From JAICJC01 sp963757605 (GTDB lineage Bacteria; Actinomycetota; Thermoleophilia; Gaiellales; JAICJC01): a stretch of DNA of 64,000 nucleotides. The stretch covers positions 115,316 through 179,315 of the forward strand of contig CAVWSF010000004.1 of assembly GCA_963757605.1 (NCBI GenBank), given 5' to 3'. The translations under genes and the position numbers were made by a program. Of this stretch, positions 50,207-59,628 are shown piece by piece. Under the pieces are notes generated by a model. It was not told the origin of the DNA. It was given only the letters and a program-made list of their open reading frames with translations, and searched no databases. Each line of letters begins with the position of its first letter. Positions within the stretch are counted from its first letter, which is position 1.

Positions 50207-51156
50207 TGAGCGCCATTCCCGTCACCATCCGCCGCACCGTCGAGCTCCAGATCGACGGCGAGCCGGTGCGCGTCCCCGAGGGCGCGACGATCCTCGACGC
50301 CTGCAAGGCCCGCGGGCTCGACATCCCGACGCTCTGCTACGGCGAGACGCTCACGCCGGTGAACGCGTGCCGGGTGTGCGTGGTCGAGGTCGAGGGCTCG
50401 CGGGTGCTCGTCCCGTCGTGCGCGCGCAAGGCCGAGGACGGCATGGTCGTCCGCACCCGCAGCGACCGCGTCGACCACAGCCGCAAGATGGTGCTCGAGT
50501 TCCTGGGCTCGAGCGTGGATCTCTCCACCACCCAGCACGTCGACCGCTGGAACCGCGAGTACGACGCCGCCCCCGAGCGGTACGGCCCGCCTGCCCCGCC
50601 CGCACCCGCGGGCGCGCGCGACCGCGCGCAGGCCGGCCATCACCACGCGGGCGACGGCCAGACCGCGGCGACGGTGGCGCAGCCGGTCAAGGTCGACAAC
50701 GAGAGCTACGTCCGCGACTACGCGAAGTGCATCCTCTGCTACAAGTGCGTCGAGGGCTGCGGGACCGACTGGCAGAACACCTTCGCGATCGCGGTCGCGG
50801 GGCGCGGCTTCGACGCCCGCATCGCGACGGAGTTCGCCGCCCCGCTGCCCGATTCGGCGTGCGTTTACTGCGGCAACTGCATCGCCGTGTGCCCGACCGG
50901 GGCGCTCATGTTCAAGAGCGAGTACGACCTGCGCCAGGCCGGCGGCTGGGACGAGGCCGCCCAGACGGTGACCGAGACGATCTGCTCGTACTGCGGCGTC
51001 GGGTGCAGTCTGGAGCTGCACGTCCAGGACAACACGATCGTGAAGGTGACCTCGCCGCTCGACCACGGGGTCACGCACGGCAACCTGTGCGTCAAGGGCC
51101 GGTTCGGGTTCCAGTACGTCCAGAACCGGGCGCCCGGGGCGGACGATGGCGCCTGA
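50206..51156 (+). CDS. Formate dehydrogenase N-terminal Fe-S part: [2Fe-2S], two [4Fe-4S] and the Mo-site [4Fe-4S] domain
   Basis: The 316-residue protein carries a plant-type [2Fe-2S] site (C44, C55, C58, C72), two [4Fe-4S] sites (C175/178/181/185 and C219/222/225/229), and a final domain C260-x2-C263-x3-C267 with C295 and K297 in NLCVKGR. In ordinary formate dehydrogenases this last domain is the N-terminus of the catalytic chain, with the Lys that conducts electrons to the molybdenum centre. Here the polypeptide stops at that point and the Mo-binding rest is the product of the gene at 46405. The two must assemble. Confidence 0.88.
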   Translation: MSAIPVTIRRTVELQIDGEPVRVPEGATILDACKARGLDIPTLCYGETLTPVNACRVCVVEVEGSRVLVPSCARKAEDGMVVRTRSDRVDHSRKMVLEFLGSSVDLSTTQHVDRWNREYDAAPERYGPPAPPAPAGARDRAQAGHHHAGDGQTAATVAQPVKVDNESYVRDYAKCILCYKCVEGCGTDWQNTFAIAVAGRGFDARIATEFAAPLPDSACVYCGNCIAVCPTGALMFKSEYDLRQAGGWDEAAQTVTETICSYCGVGCSLELHVQDNTIVKVTSPLDHGVTHGNLCVKGRFGFQYVQNRAPGADDGA

Positions 51157-52015
51157 GCCGGCAGAGGATCCCGGCGGCCTGATCGAGGCGCCGGCCCGAC
51201 CCGCGAGCACGAGCAGCGTCCGCGTCCTGAACGTCGAGGACGGCGCCCGCACGCGGCGAGCGGACCGGCTCGCCACCGAGGAGCCGATGGAGATCCGCGT
51301 CGACGAGCCGGGCGGCGAACAGCGCACCATCGCGGTCACGATGCGCACGCCGGGCCACGACTTCGAGCTCGCCGCGGGCTTCCTCTTCACCGAGGGGCTG
51401 ATCGACCCGGGCGACCTGCGCGGCGTCCGCTACTGCGACGTGCCGCGGGACGAGCAGCACTACAACGTCGTCACGGTCGCCGTCGGGCGGCCGCTTCCCG
51501 ACCTCGCGGCGCGCGCCTTCTACACGACGTCGAGCTGCGGCGTGTGCGGCAAGGCGTCGCTCGAGGCGCTCGACGTGCAGTGCGCGCCTGTCGCGCCGGG
51601 CCCCGAGGTCGCGCCGGAGGTGCTGACAGCGCTGCCGGAGGAGCTCCGCCAGGTCCAGCGGGTGTTCGACCACACCGGCGGCCTGCACGCGGCGGCACTC
51701 TTCGACGCCGGTGGGAAGCTCCTCTCCTCGCGCGAGGACGTCGGCCGCCACAACGCCGTCGACAAGATCGTCGGTGCCGAGCTCATGGCCGGGAACCTCC
51801 CCCTCGCAAGCTGCATCCTGCTCGTGTCGGGCCGGGCGAGCTTCGAGATCGTCCAGAAGGCGGCCATCGCGGGCATCCCAATGGTCTGCGCCGTCTCGGC
51901 CCCGTCCAGCCTGGCGGTCGACGCCGCCCGCCGCTTCGGGATGACGCTCGTCGGCTTCCTGCGCGAGCAGCGCTTCAACGTCTACTCGCACGCCGAGCGC
52001 ATCGCCGGCGCGTAA
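51146..52015 (+). CDS. fdhD: Formate dehydrogenase accessory sulfurtransferase FdhD
   Basis: The 289-residue protein has TMRTPGHDFELAAGFLFTEG, TTSSCGVCGK (C131, C134, sulfur-transfer cysteines), EDVGRHNAVDKIVG, and SGRASFEIVQKA. FdhD moves sulfur from a cysteine desulfurase to the molybdenum cofactor of formate dehydrogenase, which needs it for activity. ATG 51146 overlaps the previous gene by 11 bases. It closes the operon. Confidence 0.92.
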   Translation: MAPEPAEDPGGLIEAPARPASTSSVRVLNVEDGARTRRADRLATEEPMEIRVDEPGGEQRTIAVTMRTPGHDFELAAGFLFTEGLIDPGDLRGVRYCDVPRDEQHYNVVTVAVGRPLPDLAARAFYTTSSCGVCGKASLEALDVQCAPVAPGPEVAPEVLTALPEELRQVQRVFDHTGGLHAAALFDAGGKLLSSREDVGRHNAVDKIVGAELMAGNLPLASCILLVSGRASFEIVQKAAIAGIPMVCAVSAPSSLAVDAARRFGMTLVGFLREQRFNVYSHAERIAGA

Positions 52016-52023
52016 TGCCGGGG

Positions 52024-52801
52024 TCAGGCCCGGAGCGCCCTGACGAGGAAGGCGATCTCCCCCGGCGCCACCAGCCGCCACAGGCACTGGTCGTGCCCGC
52101 CGTCGTCCCAGTGGGTGCGCGCGCCCGGCACGGCCGCGGCGAGCCGGCGGGCGTTCTCGTAGAACGGGTCGCTCTGCCCGCACCCCACCCAGACCGGCAT
52201 CCCGTCGAGCCGGGAGGCGCCGGCGAAGACGTCATGTCGGGCGAAGTCGGCCTGGCCGTCGAAGCGCCCATCGACCAGCCTGCGATGGCGCGCGCCGGGC
52301 CGCCGAGGCCGAACTCCCGCTCCAGCATGGGCAGGAGCTCGTCCCGAGCATCGCCATGCGGTCCTCGCCGTCCGTGCGGGCATGCCAGTAGCTCTCGCCG
52401 CCGTCCACCGCCGCCAGGCCGGCGGCGCCGCCGCGCCGGGCGAGCTCGGCCGCGAGGAAGGCGTGCTGGTGCAGGTCGTCGAAGGCCACCCGTGCGGTCG
52501 ATCCGCCGCCCGGCAGCGCGACCAGCACCGGCAGCGCGGCGCTTGCCGCCCGCCCGTCGGGTCGCCACACCATGAAGCCGACGTCGTCCTCCGGAACGTG
52601 CCGGGAGCGGAACCGGCCGGCGACGGGATCGTTCGCGGGCGCCGGCGGCACCGGGCCGTCGGGGCCCGCGCAGCCGCCGGCGAAGTGATGCCAGACCCGG
52701 GCCGCCTCGCCGGATCGATCGGCCCAGACGGCGCCCACGGCAGTCGCCGCGGCCGCGCCGACGAGCAACCGCCGTCGTGTCGACGTCCGGCCAGCCCTCA
52801 C
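52024..52801 (-). pseudogene. Tat-exported esterase-like gene, frameshifted
   Basis: The start (STRRRLLVGAAAATAVGAVWA) is a Tat-type signal, and PVLVALPGGGST belongs to a dienelactone or phospholipase-like hydrolase. At about 52340 the frame shifts; DELLPMLEREFGLGG and the nucleophile GWSMG follow in another frame. A third frame then carries FDGQADFARHDVF and WVGCGQSDPF. About 50 residues after the nucleophile appear deleted. No single product is possible without correction. Confidence 0.6.
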
Positions 52802-52812
52802 GGGCCCGGAGC

Positions 52813-54912
52813 CTACCCGCGGTGTGCGAGGGTGAACTGCGCCACGATCCGCTCGAGGTTCGCGGCGGTGCGGTTGAGATCCTGGGCGGACTCGGCCAGC
52901 TCCTGCGCCGTCGCCGAGGTCTCCTGCGTGGCGGCCGAGACCTGCTCCGCAGACGCGGACGACTGCTCGGCGACCGAGGCGATCTCGCTCGTCGCGCGCC
53001 CGATCGTCTCGGCACGGGTGCTGATGTCGGCGACGGCGAGGCCGATCGACTCGAAGGCCTGACGGCTGCGCTCGACGGTGTCGACCGACGCGCGGGTGCT
53101 CTCGGCGCTGACAGTCACGACCTTCGCCGCTCCGGCGGTCTGCGCCTGGATCTCGCCGATCAGCCCGGCGATCCGCTCTGCGGCCACCTGGCTCTCCTCC
53201 GCGAGCTTCCGCACCTCCTCGGCCACGACCGCGAACCCGCGGCCCTGCTCCCCGGCGCGGGCCGCCTCGATGGCGGCGTTGAGCGCGAGCAGGTTCGTCT
53301 GGGCGGCGATGCTCGAGATGGTCTCGACGATGCCCCCGATCTGCTCCGATCGGTTCGTGAGCCCGCCCATGGCCCCGGCCAGCTCCTCGGCCGAGTCCGC
53401 AAGGCTGCGGATGGCGGCAGAGGCCTCGGCGGCGACGCCGACGCCCTGGTCGGCGACACGGCTCGCCTCGGCGGCGACCTCGTTCGCCTCGGCCACGGTT
53501 CCGCGGGTCTCGCCGATCATGATGACCTGCTTCTGGGCGCCCTCGGCGACGTCACCGACGGCGGACGCGATCTCCTCGACTGCGCGTCCGGCCTCTGCGG
53601 AGGCGGTCGCCATCTGCGTCGAGGCCTCGGCCACCCGCCGGGTTGCCGCCGTCACCTCGGCGATGACGAGCGACATGTTCTCGGTCATCCGGGCAAAGGC
53701 GTTCCCCAGGACGTCGGACTCGCCGCGCGGCGTCACCGACGCGGTCAGGTCGCGGGCCGCAAGTCGCTCGGCGGCCTCGGCCATGCCGGTCAGGTACTCC
53801 TGCATCTTCACGAACGCGGTGCCGAGCTGGTCGGCTGCCGAGCGCGCCTCGACATGGGTCGACAGGTCACCGTCGCTGATCCTGCCCGCCACCTCGGCGA
53901 TGCCGATCAGGTAGTCGTGCATCGCGACGAAGGCGTGTCCGAACTCGTCGCGCTCGCTGAGCGGCTCGACGGTCGACGACAGGTCGCCGGAGCCGATCTC
54001 GGCGGCGATCCGGCCCATGTCGGCGGTGCGGGCCCGCATCGAGTTGTACGCAACGATGGTCGACTGGGCGTGGTCGAGCATGTCGTTGAAGATCTCGCCG
54101 AGCACCGCGATCTCGTCGCCACCGCGCACCTCGACCGGCGTCGTCACGGGCGTGACCTCACGCGACAGGTCGCCCTCGCCCGCCATCGAGTTCAGGCCGG
54201 CCTGGAGGTCGGTCAGGCAGTGATCGCGAAGGCTCGCCAGCCGCTCGCGCAGCGGCCGGAGGCCGCCGGAGATGCGGCGCGTCAGGAGGTAGGCGATCAC
54301 GCACGCCGCCAGCACTGCGATCGCGACGAGGATGATCGTGACTGTGCGGGTGGTCGAGCTGGCAGCGTGCAGCTGCTTCACGCCGGCGTTGCGATCGGCC
54401 TGCGCCTCGGCGAGGAACGCGTCGACCTTCTCGGTGAGGGCGTCGACGGACTCATCGGAGGCGTCGACGAGCTCGAGCACCTTGCGCTGGTGCCCTGCCT
54501 GGACCGCCGCCCACATCTGCGAGTCGACCGCCATGAAGTCGCCGAAGGCGGCGTTGACCTGCGCGACCTTCGCGTGGTCGGCAGGATCCGCCGCATCGCG
54601 CTCGGCCTGCGCCAGCACGCCTCGGAACACCCGGACGTCGGCCAGGAAATCCTCGCGGCCCGAGGTGCCGACCAGGGCGTACTTGGTCTGCGCGAAGTGG
54701 AAGTCGCCGGCCGCTGCGCTCATCTCCTCGGCGACGAGCAGCCGGTGCGAGACGACGAGGTCGACGCGGTCGGCCGAGCTCGACACGTTCGACGTGCCCC
54801 AGAACGCGGTCGCCGCGACGCCGATGAGCAGCGCGAGGATGGCGCCGAACCCGAGGTAGAGCTTGACGCGAAGCGACAGCCGTTTCAGAGCATGGGTACG
54901 CGAGGGAGTCAT
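52813..54912 (-). CDS. Methyl-accepting chemotaxis protein
   Basis: The 699-residue protein has a first transmembrane helix (about 16-36), a 4-helix-bundle sensor-like region to about 190, a second helix (about 195-215, VTIILVAIAVLAACVIAYLL), HAMP segments, and the long signalling coiled coil with the hairpin tip QGRGFAVVAEEVRKLAEES. Repeated SDGDLSTHVE-type HAMP-like units suggest a poly-HAMP insert. ATG 54912 gives the best start. No che genes are near. Confidence 0.88.
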   Translation of the reverse strand: MTPSRTHALKRLSLRVKLYLGFGAILALLIGVAATAFWGTSNVSSSADRVDLVVSHRLLVAEEMSAAAGDFHFAQTKYALVGTSGREDFLADVRVFRGVLAQAERDAADPADHAKVAQVNAAFGDFMAVDSQMWAAVQAGHQRKVLELVDASDESVDALTEKVDAFLAEAQADRNAGVKQLHAASSTTRTVTIILVAIAVLAACVIAYLLTRRISGGLRPLRERLASLRDHCLTDLQAGLNSMAGEGDLSREVTPVTTPVEVRGGDEIAVLGEIFNDMLDHAQSTIVAYNSMRARTADMGRIAAEIGSGDLSSTVEPLSERDEFGHAFVAMHDYLIGIAEVAGRISDGDLSTHVEARSAADQLGTAFVKMQEYLTGMAEAAERLAARDLTASVTPRGESDVLGNAFARMTENMSLVIAEVTAATRRVAEASTQMATASAEAGRAVEEIASAVGDVAEGAQKQVIMIGETRGTVAEANEVAAEASRVADQGVGVAAEASAAIRSLADSAEELAGAMGGLTNRSEQIGGIVETISSIAAQTNLLALNAAIEAARAGEQGRGFAVVAEEVRKLAEESQVAAERIAGLIGEIQAQTAGAAKVVTVSAESTRASVDTVERSRQAFESIGLAVADISTRAETIGRATSEIASVAEQSSASAEQVSAATQETSATAQELAESAQDLNRTAANLERIVAQFTLAHRG

Positions 54913-54995
54913 GCCCTGCGTGATCGGCGGCCTCCGCCGCAAGTTGAGCGAGGTGGAACGACGCCAAGTGCAGCCGATCGTCCCCAGGACGGCGG

Positions 54996-55700
54996 CTAGG
55001 TCGGCGTCACGGCCGGGTCACGCAGCCGGTAGCCGACCCCGGTCAGCGTCTCGATCGAGTCGCGGGCGACGCCGCCCGCCTCGAGCTTGTCGCGCAGCCG
55101 ACCCATGTGCGTGCGCAGGAGCTGCATCTCCTGCGCGTACCCCGGCCCCCAGACCTTGCGCAGGAGCATCTGGTGGGTGAGCGGCCGGCCCGCTGCGATC
55201 GCGAGCTCCTTCAGGAGGTCGAACTCGGTCGGCGTCAGATGGATTTCCTCAGCGTCCACGGTGATCACACGGCGCGGCAGGTCGACCGAGAGGCGGCCGA
55301 CGTCGATCACCCGGTCGCCGGGCACGGCGCCCTCGGAGCGGCGCAGAAGCGCGCGCACCCGCGCCAGGAGCTCGCCCACTCCGAAGGGCTTCGTCAGGTA
55401 GTCGTCGGCGCCGGCATCGAGCGCGCGGATCTTGTCGGGCTCGTCCTGGACCGCCGAGATGAGGAGGATCGGAGCCGTCAGCCAGTCGCGCAGCTCGGCG
55501 CACACTTCGGCGCCGTCGCCGTCGGGCAGCATCAGGTCGAGGACGACGAGGTCGGGCGGCGAGAGGGCCGCCACCGTCAGCGTCTCGGCGGCGCTCGCCG
55601 CGGTGGCCACCCGGTAGCCGGCCTTCGTGAGCGTGACCTCGAGCGCGCGCCGGATCGGGCGCTCGTCGTCGACCACCAGGATGAGCGGCTCCCCGCTCAC
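54996..55700 (-). CDS. OmpR-family response regulator (KdpE-like)
   Basis: The 234-residue protein has a receiver domain (acidic DDE, phospho-Asp in VLDLMLP, Lys in TKPFG) and a winged-helix domain (about 130-230; LTPTEFDLLKELAIAAGRPLTHQMLLRKVWG). It is closest in style to KdpE. GTG 55700 is coupled to the kinase gene. It is not next to kdpFABC, so it may control other genes. Confidence 0.88.
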   Translation of the reverse strand: MSGEPLILVVDDERPIRRALEVTLTKAGYRVATAASAAETLTVAALSPPDLVVLDLMLPDGDGAEVCAELRDWLTAPILLISAVQDEPDKIRALDAGADDYLTKPFGVGELLARVRALLRRSEGAVPGDRVIDVGRLSVDLPRRVITVDAEEIHLTPTEFDLLKELAIAAGRPLTHQMLLRKVWGPGYAQEMQLLRTHMGRLRDKLEAGGVARDSIETLTGVGYRLRDPAVTPT

Positions 55701-57124
55701 CCGCCCGCCGGAAGCGTGAGGGAGAACGTCGCCCCGCGACCGTCGACCGGGTCGGCGACGCGGAGCTCGCCGCCGTTGGCGCGGGCGAGGCCGCGGGCAA
55801 TGGCGAGCCCGAGCCCCGAGCCGGCCACCTCGGCCGTGCGGTCACTCCGCGCGAACGGCTCGAAGATGCGCTCGGCGTCCTCGGCCGCCACGCCGGGCCC
55901 CTGATCTGACACCGCGATCTCGACGCCACCCTCGCTCGGGGCGACCATCACGTCGACCGGGCGCTCGGCCGGCGAGAACTTGAGCGCGTTCTCGACCACG
56001 TTCACGACGACTCGCTGAAGCTGCGGGCCGTCGCCGTGCACGAGCGGGACATCCGGCGCTGTCCGCACCCGCACGCGATCCCGGGGCTCGCCGCGGAAGA
56101 GCTCGGCGACCGCCGCTTCGACCAACTCGCGCGCGTCGAGCCAGTCGGCGGGCGGGGCGAGAGCGCCCGCGGTGAGGCGCGACAGGTCGAGCAGGTTCTC
56201 GATCATCCGGCTCATCCGGCCGCTCTCGGTCCCGATCGTGTCGAGAAGCTCCTGCTCCTCGTCGTCGAGGGCCGCGAACCCCAGCCCGCCCGCCGCCGCG
56301 GTGATGGCCTGAAGCGGCGAGCGCAGGTCATGCGAGACCGCCCGCAGGAGCGCGGTCTTGAGCTCGTCCGAGCGCAGGAGCGCTCGCGCGTTCACCTCCT
56401 CGCGCATGCGCCGCTCGCGCTCCTCGCCGAGGGCGATGAGGCCGGCGAGCTGGCGTGCGATCCGCCCCGCCGCCGGGGAGTCGACCAGGCCGGGATCGCC
56501 GCCCGAGAGCCGCAGCTCCCCGATCGCGCGCCCGTTCAGCTCGAGCGGCAGGACGCCTGGCCGCCGCGACGGGCCGGCGCCGCGCACGATGACGCCGGTC
56601 TCGGCGCCGAGCGTCCGCGCCGCCTGGTCGCCGAGGCCCGCGAGCGCGTCGTCCAGGTTGGTTGCCGTGGCGATGACCGTCGCGAGCCGCTCGCCGAGCC
56701 GGGCCTCCTCGGCCCGGCGTGCGGCCTCCTCACGGCCGGCCCGTTCCCGGCCGGCGAGGTCGCTCGTCACAACCGCCGTGACCGCGAACGCCGCGAGGGC
56801 GAGCCAGTCGCTCGAGGAGTTGATGACGAGGGTGTGCTCGGGCGGGAGGAAGAAGAAGTTGAAGGCGAGCGACGACGCAAGGCTCGTGGCGAGCCCCCAC
56901 CAGAGGCCGTAGATCGACGACGCGCCGAGCACGGCGAGGAGGTAGAAGACGCCGGCCGACCGCACCGGCACGTCCGGCGTGAGGGCGCCGACGAGGAGCG
57001 TCGAAGCGGCGACCAGGACCGCGGAGAAGACGAGCGCGGAGATCCGCGACGAGCGCGCCTCGCGCAGGCGCGCGACTGTCGGGCTGGTCGTGCTCAGCCG
57101 CCCGTCTGTACGGGTTGCGGCCAC
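55697..57124 (-). CDS. Sensor histidine kinase, KdpD C-terminal half-like
   Basis: The 475-residue protein starts with about four transmembrane helices of DUF4118 type (residues 28-130), then a GAF-like region, the H-box SHDLRSPLQ, and the ATPase domain (NALKFSP, DQGPGV, GSGLGLAI). It is like the C-terminal half of KdpD but lacks the N-terminal KdpD and Usp domains that read K+ and c-di-AMP in full-length proteins. GTG 57124 overlaps the response regulator downstream by 4 bases. Confidence 0.88.
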   Translation of the reverse strand: MAATRTDGRLSTTSPTVARLREARSSRISALVFSAVLVAASTLLVGALTPDVPVRSAGVFYLLAVLGASSIYGLWWGLATSLASSLAFNFFFLPPEHTLVINSSSDWLALAAFAVTAVVTSDLAGRERAGREEAARRAEEARLGERLATVIATATNLDDALAGLGDQAARTLGAETGVIVRGAGPSRRPGVLPLELNGRAIGELRLSGGDPGLVDSPAAGRIARQLAGLIALGEERERRMREEVNARALLRSDELKTALLRAVSHDLRSPLQAITAAAGGLGFAALDDEEQELLDTIGTESGRMSRMIENLLDLSRLTAGALAPPADWLDARELVEAAVAELFRGEPRDRVRVRTAPDVPLVHGDGPQLQRVVVNVVENALKFSPAERPVDVMVAPSEGGVEIAVSDQGPGVAAEDAERIFEPFARSDRTAEVAGSGLGLAIARGLARANGGELRVADPVDGRGATFSLTLPAGG

Positions 57125-57149
57125 GTCCGGATTGTCGCAGGTGGCGACG

Positions 57150-57878
57150 TCAGCCGGATCGGCGTAGGAGCCGGCGCCAGGGCCCCTCCTCGACGCGCTC
57201 GACGACGAGCGAGCGCCGCACGGACGCGATGTCGAGCGGCGTCGCGTCGGGCACGGCCCGGCGCGCGGTGTCGATTCGCTCGACCGTGTCGGCCAGCTCC
57301 CGGGTCGGGACCTGGAACACGCACTCGGCGACGACGGTGCCGTTCACCATGCGCGTCGCCGAGACGCGCACCGGCGTCTCGAGCGGCTCGGCGTAGAACC
57401 GGGCCCGCAGGAAGAGCCGGTCGCCGCGGCGCAGGAGGCGCGTGGTCTGGAACGTGATGCCGAGCCGGGTGAGGTCGAGGATCGTCCCGTCGACGACGTC
57501 GCCGTCCACGACGTCCTGGCAGTAGATCGCCGTCATCCGGGCCGGCCGCTGAAGCGTCTGGCGGCTCGCCAGGACGATCGTCTCGGCCCCCTCCTCGGAG
57601 ACACCGACCGCCCGCAGGCGGATGCGCGCGTCGTTCGCGGTCTCGAGGACCGCTCGCTCGCAGACCATCGTCACGCGGTAGCGGCGGCCGCCGACGACCA
57701 CGCGGCCCGCGAGCTCCATCCCGCCGACGACCCGCATGCGGTCGGCGGTGCCGGTGAGCTGCGCACCGAAGACGCGGCTGATCGCGACCGTGAGCGCGCC
57801 GCCGATGTCGCGCTCGAATTCGGCGCTTCCGGCACGCGACAGCAGTTCGACTGCCCTCTCCAACGACGGCTCGCTCAT
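57150..57878 (-). CDS. PilZ-like domain protein
   Basis: The 242-residue protein resembles the C-terminal half of the protein at 44562: VDGTILDLTRLGITFQT and LLRRGDRLFLRARF occupy the same order. An N-terminal helical region precedes it. ATG 57878 is supported by nothing stronger. Cyclic-di-GMP binding is plausible but the arginine motif (R near QRPARM) is only suggestive. Confidence 0.5.
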   Translation of the reverse strand: MSEPSLERAVELLSRAGSAEFERDIGGALTVAISRVFGAQLTGTADRMRVVGGMELAGRVVVGGRRYRVTMVCERAVLETANDARIRLRAVGVSEEGAETIVLASRQTLQRPARMTAIYCQDVVDGDVVDGTILDLTRLGITFQTTRLLRRGDRLFLRARFYAEPLETPVRVSATRMVNGTVVAECVFQVPTRELADTVERIDTARRAVPDATPLDIASVRRSLVVERVEEGPWRRLLRRSG

Positions 57879-57928
57879 TCCCCCCCACCAACGATTCCGG
57901 CCGAAACGGTCAGGAAGTGGACACCCGA

Positions 57929-57947
57929 CCGGGGGAACCTCCCCCGG
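57929..57947 (-). terminator. Hairpin downstream of the secreted-protein gene
   Basis: Perfect seven-base arms CCGGGGG/CCCCCGG with the loop AACCT, lying just after the minus-strand stop of 57969. No T-run follows, which is common in GC-rich actinobacteria. Confidence 0.4.
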
Positions 57948-57968
57948 ATTGTCGTAGCCCGAACGGGG

Positions 57969-59180
57969 TTACTCGCCGTCGTGGTGGCGGCCGTACTCGC
58001 GCACGACGTACGTCGCCGGGGTGCCCTCGCGGAGGGCGAGCGGGAGCGTGTCGAACGATGCGACGAGCGGCGCGGCCGGCGTCGGGTCGAGCGTCCCGCG
58101 ATAGGTGAGGCGCGTGAACGGCCGCACCCCGCCGCCCACACGGCAGGAGAACCCTCCGCGGACCGCCGGCGGGCCCGAGCTGAACGTCGCGGTCCCGTCC
58201 AGGAACTCGCCGCCCGCGCCGTGGACCACGGCCTCGAACCGCCCCGGGCCGACCTTGACCGGCTTCGGCAGGCTGCGGCGAGCTGCCGCCGCGTCGATCA
58301 AGTGGAACTCGCTCTCGTCGGGCGGCACCTGTCGCGCGCGGATCGCGAGCTGGAAGATCTGCGGCACGCGATAGAACTTCTCGAAGCCGAAGACGCGACC
58401 CGGGCCGACCTTCGCGCCGAGGGCGCGGTTGAAGAAGCACGGCTGGTCGCGCCGCTCGTTGTAGGCGGGCGCGCCGATCGCCGAGTCGACCTTGGGGATG
58501 GCCCGCACCGCGCGCGCGGCGCTGCCGCCGCCGCCCGAGACGACGATGACGTCCGTGTTGCACCCCGGGTCCTTCACGATCTTCGCGTGCGTGGGCTGCG
58601 TCTGGATCGCGCCGAAGAAGGGCGACGTCGAGGTCTCGACGTCGAACGCGCTCCATGTGACGGTCCCGTTGGCGGTCAGCTTCGTGGCGTGGCGCCCGTC
58701 GTAGAGGCGGCAATTCCCCGCCTTGACGGACGTCGCGGTGAACGAGCCGGCGATCTGGCTCGGGCTGATGGCGGTCGTCGTGTCGAGCGTCGCGGTCTCG
58801 AGCCCCTTCTTGTCGAAGCGGAACTGGATCCCCGACTGGGGCGAGAACGAGTAGTCGTGCTCCTGGAACGCTCGTCCGTCGGGCTGGAACCTGGCGAGCG
58901 TCACGTCGATCGCCGACGACCCGAACGCCGGGTCGCCGAACACCATGAGCGTCATCGTGTTGGTGACGCCGTTTCGCACGACGGCGACGGGTGCCGTCTG
59001 CATGAAGACGGTGGTCAGCGAGAACGCGTGCGGGAGGACCTGGGCCCGCTGGAGCGCCCGGGCCCGGAGGCGGAGGGACGGCGCAAGCGACGTCCGCGCA
59101 GAGGCGGTCGCCGCGCCCAGCGCCAGCAGGGCCGTCAACGCGGCTGCGACGGCACCGATCCGGATCACGCGCCGCTCCAT
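57969..59180 (-). CDS. Secreted protein of unknown function
   Basis: The 403-residue protein has a signal peptide (RVIRIGAVAAALTALLALGAATASA), then a mainly beta-strand body with four cysteines and a GGGGS linker-like segment at about residue 245. A degenerate repeat is visible: the two halves share CRLYDG-like and CRVGGG-like regions and TATFSSGP/GSFTATS strands, so it may be two domains. ATG 59180 begins the signal. No family is recognised. Confidence 0.65.
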   Translation of the reverse strand: MERRVIRIGAVAAALTALLALGAATASARTSLAPSLRLRARALQRAQVLPHAFSLTTVFMQTAPVAVVRNGVTNTMTLMVFGDPAFGSSAIDVTLARFQPDGRAFQEHDYSFSPQSGIQFRFDKKGLETATLDTTTAISPSQIAGSFTATSVKAGNCRLYDGRHATKLTANGTVTWSAFDVETSTSPFFGAIQTQPTHAKIVKDPGCNTDVIVVSGGGGSAARAVRAIPKVDSAIGAPAYNERRDQPCFFNRALGAKVGPGRVFGFEKFYRVPQIFQLAIRARQVPPDESEFHLIDAAAARRSLPKPVKVGPGRFEAVVHGAGGEFLDGTATFSSGPPAVRGGFSCRVGGGVRPFTRLTYRGTLDPTPAAPLVASFDTLPLALREGTPATYVVREYGRHHDGE

Positions 59181-59235
59181 GAGCCGACTATACGTGCGGA
59201 TCGGCTCGTTCGAAAGCGCGACTACGCTATCCGCC

Positions 59236-59628
59236 ATGCCCGAGATCGAGCGCCGCCAGCAGCCGTCGGGGCGGCGTGCGTTCGACGAGATCGGGGACGC
59301 CACCCGGCGGACGCGCCTGGCGAACGAGCGCACCTACCTGGCGTGGTGGCGGACGGGCCTCACGGCGCTCGCGGTCAGCCTCGCCGCGGGCCGCGTCGTG
59401 CCCACGCTCTCCGGCGGCACGGCGTGGCCGTACGAGCTCGCCGGCGCCGGGTTCGCCCTCCTCGGAGTGCTCTGCATCGGCACGGGCTACCAGCGCGAGC
59501 GCGAGATCGACAAGGCGCTCGCCGAGGGCCGCTTCGCGACACTCGACCCGCGGATCAACCTCGTCCTGACCTTGGTCGGCGTCGTGCTCGGCATCTTCAC
59601 GCTAGGGCTGATCGTCGTGCATCCGTGA
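59236..59628 (+). CDS. DUF202 family membrane protein
   Basis: The 130-residue protein has three transmembrane helices and the DUF202 N-terminus TRLANERTYLAWWRTGLTAL, with the conserved RT-x-LAW-x-RT pattern. It is divergent from the secreted-protein gene and its end overlaps the DUF72 gene by 32 bases. Confidence 0.85.
   Translation: MPEIERRQQPSGRRAFDEIGDATRRTRLANERTYLAWWRTGLTALAVSLAAGRVVPTLSGGTAWPYELAGAGFALLGVLCIGTGYQREREIDKALAEGRFATLDPRINLVLTLVGVVLGIFTLGLIVVHP

Noticed and set aside
52777..54999. A 740-residue plus-strand ORF opposite the chemoreceptor gene.
   Set aside because: It is the shadow of a real GC-rich gene. The minus-strand protein has all chemoreceptor features and the plus-strand one has none.
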